Shown in pieces: positions 1-11,531 of a stretch of 64,000 nucleotides of DNA. The notes under the pieces were generated by a model. It worked only from the letters and a program-made list of their open reading frames with translations, made no database searches and was not told the DNA's origin. This DNA comes from Undaria pinnatifida. Its lineage: Eukaryota > Sar > Phaeophyceae > Laminariales > Alariaceae. Every line of letters begins with the position of its first letter. The stretch's first letter is position 1. Position numbers and translations under genes: made by a program. The stretch is taken from the NCBI GenBank assembly GCA_012845835.1, contig JABAKD010000021.1:10961199-11025198 (forward strand). The letters are read 5' to 3'.

Positions 1-289
1 GAAAGTACTGCATCGGCAGGGAAGAGGTCTTGCTCTCTAACGCACGCACAAAACATGCTGCCTCAGCACACGCATGCGCAGGAAGCCACGCAGACATGCA
101 CGTATGTGCAAGCCAGACAGGCGGTCCAGCACGGCGGTGGCATCGAGCAGCAGATTATATCGTTTATCGATGATTGATTGATTGAACACGGATTATCATC
201 TGCAGTGGCGTTCCTGATTTAAGGACCCCTCGGAACGGCTCAGCGTACGATATACGGTTCTTTTCTTTTTTTTTCTTCTTCTTTTTCTT

Positions 290-480
290 CGTCCCATTTA
301 GTATCCTGACACTACCGTCGCGCTTCCTCCCAGTACTAACTCAGATCCGGTGTCACATATCGAGCCTTCCTCCTCCCCTGTCCCACATCCCACGGTACGT
401 GCGTTCATTATGATCGCGAGAATAATTCAGTCTTGTCCTGTAGTTTCTTTCCTCGTCGACTCGTGTCGAAATTTACGGCT
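290..480 (-). repeat. SINE-like repeat fragment
   Basis: This stretch shares two blocks with other units in the window. One is a version of the central motif GGTACGTGCCTTCATTTTTA, here with several changes, near 395-415. The other is a CTCGTCGACTCGYGTCGAA block near 450-470. The tRNA-like head seen in the best copies (for example at 5.3 kb) is not recognisable here. Orientation is inferred from those copies. Confidence 0.5.
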
Positions 481-689
481 CTTATTTCCCGTCCTCTCTT
501 GCCTCAGATTGGGCATCATACATCTACACCCGGTAGGATTTTTTTACTACCAGGTATCGTATGGTATACGCGTCACAAGGCGCGACGATCTGGTTGGGCG
601 GTTGGACCTGTGTTTAGTCCGACTTTATTTTAGAAAATACATGTTTTGGAAAAAATGAGAAAATACACTTACATATATATATATCACCA

Positions 690-2413
690 GTATAAAAATA
701 TGCATACACTCCAGCTGTGAGATCGAAGATTTTGTCGAAACTCATCTTTGCAAGCTGTGTGATACTCCGATCGCGCGTATCACGTGTTGTGTGCCCTCAT
801 TGAGGATATAGGTCGGCGACTCCCCTTGGAACTACAGTGTAGCTATTAGGGTCGACAGGGTGATGCTAGTCAGTCTGTGCGCGTAAACTATAAAACCCGT
901 TTATGAGGGGGACAAAATCTGGCAGTTATGGAAGGAAATACATCCGTTTATCAAGTGAATTCTGTAAGTCGTATAACCGGTGAGGGGAGGGCGGAGTTTT
1001 TAAGGGCGTGGGGGCATGGGTTTGAACAAGAGCGAGCGGGGGGGGGAGGGGAATGGGCGGGGCAACTCAAAATGTGCGTGGAAACTAATAATCCTTTAAG
1101 GGAATGAATCTGACGGTTTTGGAAAGATTGCACCAGTTTATTATGTATATCCTGCAAGTCGTACAACCAGTGAGGAGAGGGCGGAGTGTTCGAGGGGGTG
1201 GGTCGGGGGGGGGGAGAGTTTTTAACAGCTGTAGGTCGCATAGATGTAGGGGTTTGCTATACGCGTGTTGCTAGGGCTAGGCGATGGTGCGGGTGGTGGG
1301 GAAGGAGGGGGTGTTGGGGTTGGGGGGGGATGAATTAAAGCTACGTCATGGATGGCTAGAAAGATAATGACGTGATATCAATTGCGTAGAAGTGTACATT
1401 ACTCTGGCCGATTTCGATTTTAGGTGGGTCGTTTGAACAAGCGGGAACGGGAAAACAAAAGGGGGGGGGGGGCGGAAAGGAATTGGAGCTACTGCATGGA
1501 TGGCTAGAAAGATGATGAGGTGATATCAGCTGACTGGTAGTGTTTACTACTCTGGCAGATTTTGATTCTAGGTGGGGCGTTTGAACAAGAGGGATCGGGG
1601 GGGGCGGGGGGCGGGCGGGACACTTCAATACGTGCGCGGAAACTATATAAATCCTTGAAGGGGACAAATCTGGCGGTTGTAGCAGTAACACATCCCTTTA
1701 TATCCCCTGCCTGGTATTATTTACTATTCTAGCAGATTTGATGTTATAGCTTCATAATTTGTTGCTGTACATGATGGATCGCAAGGTATAATATTTCAAT
1801 CGATAGGTACAACCATGTAATTGCCATGATTTCACCGTGACGGTGTGGCTCTGACATCGCTAATCAAAAGAAAGATATACATATTGCAAAATACAACAGG
1901 CGAGGTGATGTGGTCATGTAATGTCACCACCATTGAGCACGAGGGGAGAAGTGCAAATCGTAATTGGTTTGAAAGGAGCGATTGATGTGCCCACGCTCAA
2001 TGACGTTGCTTCATATGCTACTGCGTTTGGTAGAGGTTGTCAGGCGATCATGCAGACGGCAGGTAGGCACGAAATGCCCTGCGTAATACGTTGGTACTGA
2101 GGTCTACTGCAGTTTTAACATATCTGCCTGTACTTCCTTTTCACATCATTATTTTCTAGTGTACGATCATACGCCATGTTTTTTCCCCCCACCCCTGTGT
2201 TGTCGAAGTTGTTGTTGTCCTGTAAATGTCGGTCCACCTCTGGTGCTCTTGTTCGTGGTGCTCATAAAAACATGCACTAGCGTGTAGTAGATGATCGCTG
2301 AGTGGTGTTCCTTGCCTTTATATCAAACCAGGTTTTTAAGGCCAACGCAACCGCTTGCTTGAACAATGAAAACGACGAATGAATTCTTCACACACACCTG
2401 ATACAGAGGAGAC
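690..2413 (+). repeat. R1 family repeat, long copy 1
   Basis: This unit starts after a TA-rich run and opens with CTCCAGCTGTGAGATCGAAG near 709. It continues through the conserved left block (GGCGACTCCCCTTGGAACTA), then several diverged sub-units that each begin with GTGCGCGGAAACTATA and end in a G-rich tract. An AT-balanced right part holds GAGGTGATGTGGTCATG and GCATGCACTAGCGTG-like blocks. The same order recurs at 16.8-18.9 kb, which allows both ends to be estimated. I see no protein-coding capacity; open frames here are by-products of G-rich tracts. The class of element is unknown: no terminal inverted repeats and no polymerase motifs were found. Confidence 0.7.
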
Positions 2414-2853
2414 GCGGCCCAAAGATTGCTCAGTATACCGACGGTCAGAGATTATCGAGCAGTGCACTTGGTTTTTACTACCGCTCCTCGCTCCATCTAA
2501 GACACTATGGGCATGCGCTGGACCCAGTTCGCTGATGCCCAAAACCATTTGCAAAGGAGGTGATGTGGTGGGCGAATGCTATAATTAATTGCGCTGCTGT
2601 GATTACCCCGTTTCTAGTTCTGTTTGTTCTTGCGTTCTTGATGAACCTGTTATTTAGCAACGAGCAGTTTTGACGCATTCTAGGTTTGTTCAAAAGTCTA
2701 TATGTTGACTATGTGATGTTCATGACGCGTAGGGACATCAATTTGGAACTCAGGGTATTTGTGTTCCATCTCTTGACTGGGTTTCGTATGTGAACGTATA
2801 TGTGGTTTTAGTGTGCGAACATTCTTAAGATTATGAGAATTCTGTGTCCGAGT

Positions 2854-3212
2854 GGTTGTTGCTACATGTGTATGTTTTGGTTGATTTTCTAGACTTCGTT
2901 ATCGTGCTGTTTTAGAGTGGTGTTTTCGAACACGTACTGTTTTACAGTGGTTGGGGGACTTGTTGCGTGTATCTGCAAAACTATATTTGTACGCCGAGAA
3001 AACTATTTCGGGGGGCTAAGAACGAAGGCGCGAGGGTTGTTGCTACAAGTGTATGTTTCGGTTGATTTCCGATATCGTGCTGTTTTACAGTGGTGTTTTC
3101 GAATACGTACTGTTTTACGGTGGTTGGGGGACTTATTGCGCATATCTGCAAAACGTATTTGTGTACACTGAAAAACTGTTTCGGGGGGCTAAGAACGAAG
3201 GTGTGAGGGACG
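2854..3212. repeat. Tandem duplication, period about 181 bp
   Basis: Two adjacent units begin with GGTTGTTGCTACA at 2854 and 3035. Each contains ATCGTGCTGTTTTA, GTGGTTGGGGGACTT and TTTCGGGGGGCTAAGAACGA. The copies differ at scattered bases. Open frames crossing the unit boundary look protein-like only because the duplication repeats them. Confidence 0.85.
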
Positions 3213-3254
3213 TTCGGGAATTTCAACGTTCCCCCTCGCGGCTTTTGTCAAGTA

Positions 3255-3350
3255 TGGTTAAATTTATATTTATCCCTGAAGATAAACATGCAATAATCAA
3301 CCTTATTCAGCATTTTCTTCCCTCGTCGACTCGCGTCGAATTGTTGTAGG
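3255..3350 (-). repeat. SINE-like repeat fragment
   Basis: CATTTTCTTCCCTCGTCGAC followed by TCGCGTCGAA (near 3312-3341) matches the same block at 5160-5190. Only this portion of the unit is present. It lies about 130 bp upstream of an R1 copy. Confidence 0.45.
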
Positions 3351-3479
3351 TCGGGAGGGGGGCAAAAAAGACGTTTGGTCGTTAATTATTAAATCACTCT
3401 GCGCACAGAAACTGCACGTTATTGAGGGGGACAAAATCTGGCGCTTGTGGAACGCAACAGCTAAATATATTTATACTAT

Positions 3480-3840
3480 ATAAAAAAAACACCACTCCAT
3501 GCAGCAGCTGTGAGATCGAAGATAAGATTTCGTCGAAACTCATCTTTGCAAGCTGTGTGTGATTCCTCGATCGAACGTATTACTGGGTGTGTGTCCTCAT
3601 TAATTTTATAGGTCGGCGACTCCCCTTGGAACTACAGTACAGCTGGTACCAGGGTCAACAGGGTGATGTTAATCAATTTGTGCGCGGAAACTATAAACCC
3701 GTTTTTGACGGGGGACAAAATCTGACGGCTGCGGAATGCACCAGTTTATTATGTTTATCCTGTTGCACCGTATATACTTCGCGTAGCCCGGCCAATAGGA
3801 ATTTATCGTCTTATTACCGGTGAAGGGATGGGGGAGGCCT
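3480..3840 (+). repeat. R1 family repeat, copy 2
   Basis: Follows an ATATATTTATACTATATA run. The left block (CAGCTGTGAGATCGAAGATA) is followed by the GGCGACTCCCCTTGGAACTA block and by one GTGCGCGGAAACTATAAACC sub-unit, ending near an ATTACCGGTGAAGGGATGGG tract. The G-rich right part of the long copies is missing. Confidence 0.7.
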
Positions 3841-5035
3841 GTTTTCTCTTCATATAGGCGGGCTCCCCGCTACTGACAGCAGTTGTGTACTGCAGTAATC
3901 AAAGATGTCGGTTGACGGTCTAGTTCGGTCCCGCCAATTGATTCATTTTGTTTTGTTTTGTTTTGTTTTGTTCATTCATTATCTTCGCAACCTCCAGTTC
4001 TCCTTTTCCCTCTCTAGGCGCACGAGTAACTCAGAGCCGGAGTCACTAAGCAGGCTCTTCCATCCCCTGCCCACTGCGGTATTGCGAGAAATTTCTCTGT
4101 GCGTCTTGCCTCGTTGACTCGCATTGAACCAACGCCGATTTTTGATCTGGAATTCCATCACGGTGTTGATAACCCCCCAGATGAGTTGCAGCCGGGTTTC
4201 TATTTTTGGGGTTGCATTTTCGTTCGAATCTTTCTCAAAGACAAAAAAGTCAGGAAAGACGCGTCTCTCGGTTCGTGCATGAACGACGCCATGCCATTTT
4301 TTCATCTCCACCGTGTACAATTGGGCGGTGCGTGGCTGATCTCCAGTTTCGACCGAAAATGTCTGTAGACGGTCAGCCAGGGGAAAGAAAAAAAAAAGTC
4401 CAGCGGTCGGTCAAGGATTTAAAACCGACCGTTCCACACAAAAACCCAGTATTGTGTGGGGCGCGAGATAGTTTTTCGGAAAATTGCCGTCGGTCAAGCG
4501 GTCAAGTGCTGTCACCTGCGATATTGTGGTTTTTCCCTGGGAGCCTAACAAGGCGTGAAATCTAGGATACGGAAACGATATAAAGGGATTCACAAGCCTT
4601 TGCACAACACGTCTTTGAAGGCATGCGCGTATAGGAAAAAGGGATAATGCATTTGTGCCTTGGACTGCAACGCGTTGACAGGTTGAGCGTTTAATTCTGC
4701 CTGCGGCCTGTGGGACCAGTTCAAGTAAGAGCTTATCCAATACAAGTGAGCGGCCAAAACGTGGAACCTGCCTATTAACAGTAGTAGAGAGACCCGGAAA
4801 CAGGTGGCCTGTGTCTGTAACAATCCCTAATCTTGTAATGTCTGACATACTTGTTTGGTATCGCTTCGTACACATCACAATAGGAAATCGCGAAGCAGGA
4901 TGATATTGACCCGCAACTGTCGTCAGTATGCGAGTTGTAGGGTTGGTTATGAACGAAAAAAATCCTTGGCGACAAAAATCCTTGGTATAATATCTACCTG
5001 GTATATATATTTTTTCTTAATCCCACTGTTTATTC
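3841..5035. other. No assignable gene, 3.84-5.04 kb
   Basis: Apart from the eroded SINE fragment at about 4.0-4.1 kb, I recognise nothing here. A (TTTTG)n run lies near 3947-3971. The longest open frame is 155 codons on the minus strand (4411-4878). It has no family motif and no neighbour that would support it. Confidence 0.4.
3985..4135 (-). repeat. Diverged SINE-like fragment
   Basis: The AACTCAGAGCCGGAGTCACT and CTCGTTGACTCGCATTGAAC segments align in order with the repeat at 5.04-5.19 kb. Between them the CATTTTTATCGCG core is eroded. No tRNA-like head can be seen. Confidence 0.35.
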
Positions 5036-5352
5036 TCCTCGCACTACTCTCTCGTGCTCCCTCTCAGTAAATACTTAGACCCGGGGTCACAAAGCGGGCT
5101 TTTCTCCCCCCTCCCCGTTCCGGTACGTGCCTTCATTTTTATCGCGACAATAATTCGGCATTTTCTTCCCTCGTCGACTCGCGTCGAAGTGTGCCGACTA
5201 CCCACGCTGCTACTCGTAGGCGCTCTCAACAACTGATCCTCTTTTTGTTTTTGCAAATTATTCAAAATCTCACCACGGTGGGAATCGAACTCATCAAGGA
5301 CCAACGCTGATAGCATTCGAGGGTAACCACGAGACCACCGGGTCGACCGGCA
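5036..5352 (-). repeat. SINE-like element with tRNA-like head
   Basis: Read on the minus strand, the unit begins with a tRNA-like head (5352 down to about 5271). It has an A-box-like GGTGGTCTCGTGGTTA segment and a clear B box, GAGTTCGATTCCC. The body follows, containing CGCGATAAAAATGAAGGCAC, the motif shared with many other units in the window. Such heads act as internal RNA polymerase III promoters in tRNA-derived SINEs. The acceptor stem does not pair well, so this is not a functional tRNA gene. The unit abuts an R1 copy at 5353. Confidence 0.7.
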
Positions 5353-5580
5353 TATATTTTAAAAAATGAAAATACACTCCAGCTGTGAGATCGAAGATTT
5401 CGTCGAAACTCATCTTTGCAAGCTGTGTGTGATACTCCGATCGCGCGTATTACGAGTTGTGTGTCCTCGTATAGGTCGGCGACTCCCCTTACAACTACAG
5501 CAGTGTAGCTATCAGGGTCAGCAGGGTGATGTTAGTCAGGCTGTGCGCGGAAACTATAAAACCCGTTTCTGAGGGGGATG
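5353..5580 (+). repeat. R1 family repeat, truncated copy 3
   Basis: Begins after CATATATTTTAAAAAATGAA with ACACTCCAGCTGTGAGATCG and contains the conserved left block through ACTATAAAACCCGTTTCTGA. It then stops abruptly at GGGGGATGGGGA, where the other copies read GGGGGACAAAATCTGAC. It lies directly against the tRNA-like head of the SINE-like unit at 5036-5352. Confidence 0.7.
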
Positions 5581-7639
5581 GGGATCAATCGAGTTTTCTA
5601 GTTGTGATTATTTCTAATCGTAGTCAAATAAACTGTTCCTTGATCATGTGGTTGTTCCAGCTGTCTGTATGGGCTTTTGTATGGGATACTAAGACGCCGC
5701 ACAAATAAAAAAGCGTATGGGCTATTTTTAGGAAGGCTAGTAACGTATATCACATAAAACGCAGTAGTGCAAATAAAGTGTACCAGTACGAGCTTGTGTA
5801 GAGTGGCCATGGTGAAATCTTCACAAAACACAAACAAAAAAAATAAACCGCCCACCACACATATGATAGAGAAGTATAGTGGAAACTGCAGTAATAATTT
5901 ATAAAATAGATGTGACGTTAGATCTAGCTCAAAATTCCCCACCTATAGTAAAAATACCAACCAACACTTACCATTTTAGTGGGCAACAAATAGGACCCCT
6001 CCCAATAAAAAGTCAACCATATAGTGTGTTACAAGTACCAACAACGCAGCTTGCACAGATGAGTATCGACCTGAAATTCGTCGAACTCACGGCTGACGTC
6101 CTTGAACAATTTTTTATAAAAAATAGCACCAGGTATGCCTTTTAAGCCTACGAAGAATCAGTAAATCGTATCGTGTTGTATCGGCTTCAGCATCGCTATA
6201 CTGAGAAGCAGAATATTATCGGAGTATGAGAAAATATGTGTTTTGTACGTACGTACGACGTTTGACCAATCAGATCAATGCAGTCGTATGGGCGATAGCC
6301 TTGGGTACACATGGCCCAGCTGTGTAGACGACGACCTGCACGCGGAGCGCGTAGGGGAGCAGAGTCAGAGCTACAGGTCCAAGGTGTGATACAGACTAGT
6401 TTAAGTTCCCACCCACCCGCCCGTGCGTTTGAGGGAGTCAGTGGAGGGGGAGTCAATCGGTCGCAGTAACGTTGCGCGTGTTTGTTACTGTTTTGGTAAA
6501 CGTACCCGTTTGCACTGAAGATGCGACGGGGTTTCGTAGATTGCGCATGTTACGGTGGGGGCTAGCCGCATCAGTGGTATAGCGTGGTGCAAGGGGTGTT
6601 CGTTGTTGTGGTTTATTTTTTTTCAGCATGTGTAATATCTGAGTATCCCTCCGTGCGGTGGGGTTGCGTATGACTGTTTCACGCAGATATTATGTTGACA
6701 GTTCACAGCGGACGTTGTGGCGGTGCATCGGCTCGGATTTAGCGCGCAATCTGAAAGTGTGGGAGGAGAGGGGAATTATCCGTGTATTGGCAAGTAAGTG
6801 CATTTTGTTTGATGCGCATGGTGTGTGCAGGCGTGCATATATATTACACGCGTGTGTACGTTTTTATATGCTGCACAGTACAGGTGGTTGCCTCCTATGT
6901 CTTCTTCGAGTTGCCAACGATTGTTCGTTGGCTGTACTGGCGTCGAGAGTCGAGAGTTCGATGTCGCCAGTTGGGTTGGGAGTTGACTCGTGTATACGGA
7001 TGTTAGCGGGGGGTTGCCGGCGGGGCAGCACCGGGGTATTCCCATCTCCAAACCCCCTCTCCGGGCGGGGGGTTGCGCATTAATATAACACAACCTCGAA
7101 AGCAAAGTGCAAAGCAACATGAAAAAAATGCATATAGTCTATAGGTTTTAGTATTGATTACTGAGTGCTACGCAAGACATGCACCAATCAAATAAGTAAT
7201 CACGGTTAATCAAGTAAGAAAACACCAAACTGATTACGACTCGTGAACAAAATCGAACCAAACCCGTTTTTAGGTTGATTGCCAACAATAGGGCGTTGTT
7301 GGCGGTTGGTGGTCGGCGGACGCTGCAGGCAACTGAAAGGGGTCCCGATTATTTTTCGCGCGGTCAAAGTTAGAAACTCGCGCTCGCTCGAATTAATAAA
7401 ATATTCGTGTCTGCTTCATGTGCAGGCATGTATTCTGGAGTCTGTCTGGATACCTCAGCCCGGAAAAACACCCGGGGAAACAAAAGGCAGCAGCAGTAGG
7501 GCAGCAGTCACCCGTCTTTTTTTGTGTCTTCACGTATGTACGTATGATGTCATTGTTCAGCATCTACCCAAGATAGGGCTATTTACACTTTACTTGTTGT
7601 GCGCCTTCGACTAGTCTCGTCTTTTTTTCTTCTTTTTTT
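5581..7639. other. No assignable gene, 5.58-7.64 kb
   Basis: Mixed unique-looking sequence. A minus-strand frame at 5598-5942 encodes hydrophobic, phenylalanine-rich residues, and a plus-strand frame covers 6658-7083. Neither has a domain I recognise, and composition alone does not support them. Short CGTACGTACGTACG-like runs lie near 6247. Confidence 0.35.
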
Positions 7640-7800
7640 TCTATCCTCCTGCGGATAGGGAAAATAAAGCTCACCACACTTCCACGTATTTTCACACGCG
7701 TCGTGTGTCGTTGCTCCCGCAACCCAACGCAAGCTGGCGCGTCCTTCGGATCCCACTATAGCGATAGCGTGAGCTGTCCTTGCCATCGTATTTTTTTGTT
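7640..7800 (+). repeat. R3 family repeat, partial
   Basis: CCTCCTGCGGATAGGGAAAA is followed by TAAAGCTCACCACACTTCCA and CGTATTTTCACACGCGTCGTG, then AGCGATAGCGTGAGCTGTCC. The order matches the insertion at 49,757-50,181, which defines this family. Only the half nearest the AATAAA-like end is present. Confidence 0.65.
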
Positions 7801-8164
7801 TAGGTGGGACACACATAGTGATTTTGGTGTTTACCGGCCGAATTTTGATTTCGTTACGAATAGTTTTTCGAATCTTCCTGTGATATGACTTCTAAGCACC
7901 TTTGCGTGACCACAGAACCCAGATATTTTGCTAGAGTTGAAGCCTTCACTCCTGGAAACCCTTTTTGGGGACAAAGTTAATTGAAATTAGTATAGGGGAG
8001 GATTTCGGGGTTCTAAAGGGGATCTCACAACAATAACTGCAGTACTGAGTCGTGAGGTAACCACACTATGACTAAGGCACCCAATGATACGTCTTACATC
8101 TGCCACGTGAGGTCTTATATTTTACTATTAATACCTCAAAAGTACCTGGTACTGCTGTACTATT

Positions 8165-8205
8165 TTACTACTACTGCTACTACTACTACTACTATGTATG
8201 TATGT
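8165..8205. repeat. TAC/TACT microsatellite
   Basis: A run of TAC triplets passes into TATG tetranucleotides. No gene is associated with it. Confidence 0.8.
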
Positions 8206-8589
8206 ATAGTCTAAAATAGAATGATGGTGCTAAAACGGACACACGGAAGAAGGCTTAGCTAGGGTAGGCAATCGGCAACTACTCCTGCCGTACCACCCAC
8301 TGATCTACTACTACTACTGCATCACTTCGCTGCGCAGGCATGGGATCTATCTGTCTGCACCAACCAGTCGATGAATGCAGTGAAAACCCGTGGCAACTTG
8401 CTTTCCGAAGCCACGAGGCAAGCGAACGACTGCTGACGTGCGCATGCGCAATTCGACACGGGTGGGCGAGGGAAGAAAACGGTGAACCCACAACGCAACA
8501 AAAACGATGGCAAAAAGTACCGTACGCAGATGGGGACGGGGGGGCGGGGGCTGGTGCTTGCTTTGTGCTAGAATACATTTATATTTTCC

Positions 8590-8735
8590 CATACTTCTAC
8601 TTTCGAGCCTCTAGACGATCCGAGGACACGGGTGTCGTCCCTTCTTGCTTTCAACTTTTATTGCGCACAGGGTTCAGCAATCCCACTGCTCGTCGATTTT
8701 TCATCACGTGCTACAATATATCATACCAGGTACTA
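8590..8735 (-). repeat. SINE-like repeat fragment
   Basis: CAACTTTTATTGCGCACAGG and TTCAGCAATCCCACTGCTCG match the element at 15.5-15.8 kb. The tRNA-like head is missing, and the unit stops near an ATACCAGGTACTATAC tract. It lies about 80 bp upstream of an R1 copy. Confidence 0.55.
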
Positions 8736-8814
8736 TACAACAGTCAGTGCAGGGCACATCCAAAAGAACACAGCCTGGGGCGTAATTTCAGTTTCTCATT
8801 TGGTTCCCTGTCCT

Positions 8815-9062
8815 GTATATATTATAAAAAATGAAAATACACTCCAGCTGTGAGATCGAAGATCTTGTCGCAACTCATCTTTGGAAGCTGTGTGTGATCC
8901 TCCGATCGCGCGTATTACGGGTTGTGTGTCCTCATCAAGGATATAGGTCGGCGACGCACCTTTCAACTACAGTGTAGCTATCAGGGTCAACAGGGTGGTT
9001 TTAGTCAGTCTGTGCGTGGAAACTATAAAACCCGTTTCTGAGGGGGACAAAATCTGACATGT
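8815..9062 (+). repeat. R1 family repeat, truncated copy 4
   Basis: Follows CTGTATATATTATAAAAAAT. It carries the left block and one GAAACTATAAAACCCG sub-unit and ends at GGGGGACAAAATCTGACATG. A separate stretch at about 9271-9380 (AAAATACAACAGCAAGGTGC, TGGTCATGCAATGCC) resembles the right part of the long R1 copies. The two may therefore be ends of one deleted copy. Confidence 0.65.
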
Positions 9063-9380
9063 AACATTAAATCTGAGTTAAGAAAAGGAGCCGCGAGCGT
9101 TGGGTTGAACGACCTGACGAGATGAAACTGAGGAGAATGTTCAATTTTATGGTGCGTATTTTTCATACGTATGAAACTGATTATTTCCACCAATCCATCT
9201 ACATCCAGCACAGGCAGTGTCCGTACGGACGCCTCATCGCATAGGGGCGAGCTCTGTGGTGCAAACTACGATAAAACGATAAGGTACACAATCATGGCAA
9301 ATACAATTACACACAATTTATTGCAAAAAATACAACAGCAAGGTGCTTTGGTCATGCAATGCCAACCGCAATAAGCACGC

Positions 9381-10379
9381 GGGCGAAGAAAAAATGCAAG
9401 CCAGCACACCAGATATTTGAGGTAAAGAAAGAAAAAAGACAAGACGATTGAGAGAAAGAAAAACAAAAAAAAACAGAAAGGAAAAAACCGTTGGAAAGAA
9501 ATGGGGAAACAGAACCGAACGACAAAAAAAAATGAAAAACAAAGAACAACATCCAGCGCGCAGTAGAGTAGCAACTCGTGGCGAAACACACAGAAGATGA
9601 CGCCATCCTGCACCAACACCGGGGGTAGCAACCATTTTGATTGGGTTTCGAATGACCCTACTGCTGTCGGAGTATTAACTAGGAGCGTTGCAGCATCGTG
9701 TATCATCAGCGCACTACTGTTTCAGAAACGAAATGGTAGCTCGCGTGGCAAGGCATCAGTTCGACTAATAAGTGGAGCGCGTCCCACTATAATAGCCCAA
9801 ATTCCCTATTGCGGTGGTAGTGATTGTTTTCGTTGAGTTCAATGGGGGGAGCACGAAATCGAGAGCAGAAATGACACTTGCTGTCGTTCCTTCTTTTTTT
9901 CTTTCTTTTGTGTTTGTTTGCTCCCTTATTCCCCTCCCCAACGGCCCTAACGCCTTCATAACTGGAAACCCTTGATTGGTGAACTTCGTACAGGGAGGGT
10001 TTTTTGGGCTCTAGTAGGGTATCTTCTTCCTCTTCTCTTTGTGTTTGCTTTGTCTATGCAATACAGCAGTTATCTTCCTTTGCTGTTTTGTCCGTGTAAC
10101 AGGTATCTGTTTCTCTTCAGCACCGTGTGTAGTTCTTCTTGAAGCAGCCTTTCCTTCCCGATCTTCTTGCATCACATTCTTCAGAACACCACCAGTCGTT
10201 TGTTTTGCTTTGTTTCGTTTTGTTGTGTAGTGTTTTCTTTTCTTTTTCCTTTTTTTTCTTTCACCTTTAACTTTTATCTTTCATCTTTTTCTTTTTTTCC
10301 CTCTTTTGTTCATGGTTTGGCTTGTTTGTTGTGTCGCACGCCAGCATTTCACTTGCCTTGCCTCGATGAATTGTGACAC
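9381..10379. other. No clear gene; A-rich then T-rich tracts
   Basis: 9.4-9.6 kb is A-rich, and 10.0-10.3 kb is rich in TTTGT and TTTCT. Both resemble the pyrimidine-rich 3' untranslated region of LINE-A, on the minus and plus strands respectively, but the match is compositional rather than base for base. Open frames here are low-complexity. Confidence 0.3.
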
Positions 10380-10503
10380 TGTTTGGTTTACTCTGCTTCA
10401 CAGCAGTCTGTGACCACAAAATTTGTATCTCTCTAGGATGGAGGATCGGCACGGACACTCTGATGTCGTTGGGGGAAAAGAACCGTTTCATGTGAAGACG
10501 ACA
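10380..10503 (+). mobile_element. LINE-A 3' end relic
   Basis: CTTCACAGCAGTCTGTGACC, ATCTCTCTAGGATGGAGGAT and CGGCACGGACACTCTGATGT lie in the order found at the 3' ends of the other LINE-A copies. GAACCGTTTCATGTGAAGAC closes the relic. The sequence is diverged from the (AC)n-tailed subfamily and has no AC tail. Confidence 0.6.
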
Positions 10504-11020
10504 CTGCACGCTGAAAGTTGCTTCTGGCGACAGATGATGGTGACAATGTCGTCATGGTTTATCCCCGTACCGAATCGCAAGATCGAAGCTTGATAATTAA
10601 GCAAGCAAACACGAAGAAACGACGGAGATGACGCCACCCAGCCGGATTCGGTGCAGCCACTAGAGGTTAGAAACATTCCTGCCTGGTCCGTGGTTTACTC
10701 ACTACATCTTCGACGGCGGTGTCCATACCAACATCATCGTCTCGTAGCCCCCAAGCGCACCCAAAAGAAAAACAGCAAGGTCGCACATCAATCAGCCAAA
10801 GAAACAAAACAAGGGTGGAAGAAAAAGAGGGGAAGAAGGGATGAAAGGGAAATGGGGGGAATAAGCGCACACCAGCGGTGGCAGTACCACAATTAGTATC
10901 GGCTGACAATGCACGCCAGAGGGCGATGAATCAGAATTCTTTTATAGAGAGAGAAACTCAAGAACGAAGCACAACGCAGTCGCAGTGTCTTGAGGTTACG
11001 TCGTAGGCTGGCTCTACCTA

Positions 11021-11531
11021 ATGGCGGCTCTTCTTTGCCGGGGCCCTGGTGCGACAACACAAGGGGCGACTGCCCCGTCGGTTGATGTTCGGGACGATCG
11101 CTGGTGGGGAGAACCCGAAACCAGGCGGACAACTCAAGACTTGGCCTAGAGCCATAGCTGAGGACCTTAGGGTGTTCAAAGCCAACGAGGGATCAACGGA
11201 ACACTCCCCCTTAGTTTTTGGAGTTGGGACCGCGCTGTGGCCCACTGCAGCCAAAAAGGTGGGCAAGTGGTACCGGGGGGTCCTCGAAGCAGCTGAACGG
11301 TTCATGGGCAGGTGGCACGAGGATGAGGCAAAGCTGAGTAGACAGCGCCGCGCATCCGCCGTGGGTGGTGTCGAAGGGAACGGGGGGAGGGGGGGCAGCA
11401 GGAGGGGTAGAAGGAACACCGCACAAGGGTATGGGGGCAGGGGGGGGGACAGGAGGAGTAGAAGGGAAACCGCGGTAGATGAAAGTAGGAAGGAGACCGC
11501 AGACAGGGTAGCAAGGTACCAGGCCGACTAG
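11021..11531 (+). pseudogene. LINE-A ORF2 C-terminal fragment
   Basis: The frame is open for about 170 codons. It starts in WRLFFAGALVRQHKGRLPRR and continues MFGTIAGGENPKPGG; an in-frame TAA lies just upstream at 11,018. This order (RRLFFAGA, LPRR, MFG, PGG/PGRP, then a W-rich stretch) is that of the C-terminal tail after the reverse transcriptase in APE-type LINE proteins. It also recurs at 25.9-26.2, 47.8 and 49.1 kb. The last 60 codons are glycine/arginine repeats from GGGGGCAGG units. Reverse transcriptase and endonuclease are missing, so the fragment has no activity. Confidence 0.7.

Noticed and set aside
4411..4878. 155-codon minus-strand frame
   Set aside because: No motif, no conserved neighbour, and overlapping frames of similar length on the other strand.
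5598..5942. Hydrophobic 114-codon minus-strand frame
   Set aside because: AT-rich sequence gives such runs by chance; no topology or motif supports a membrane protein.
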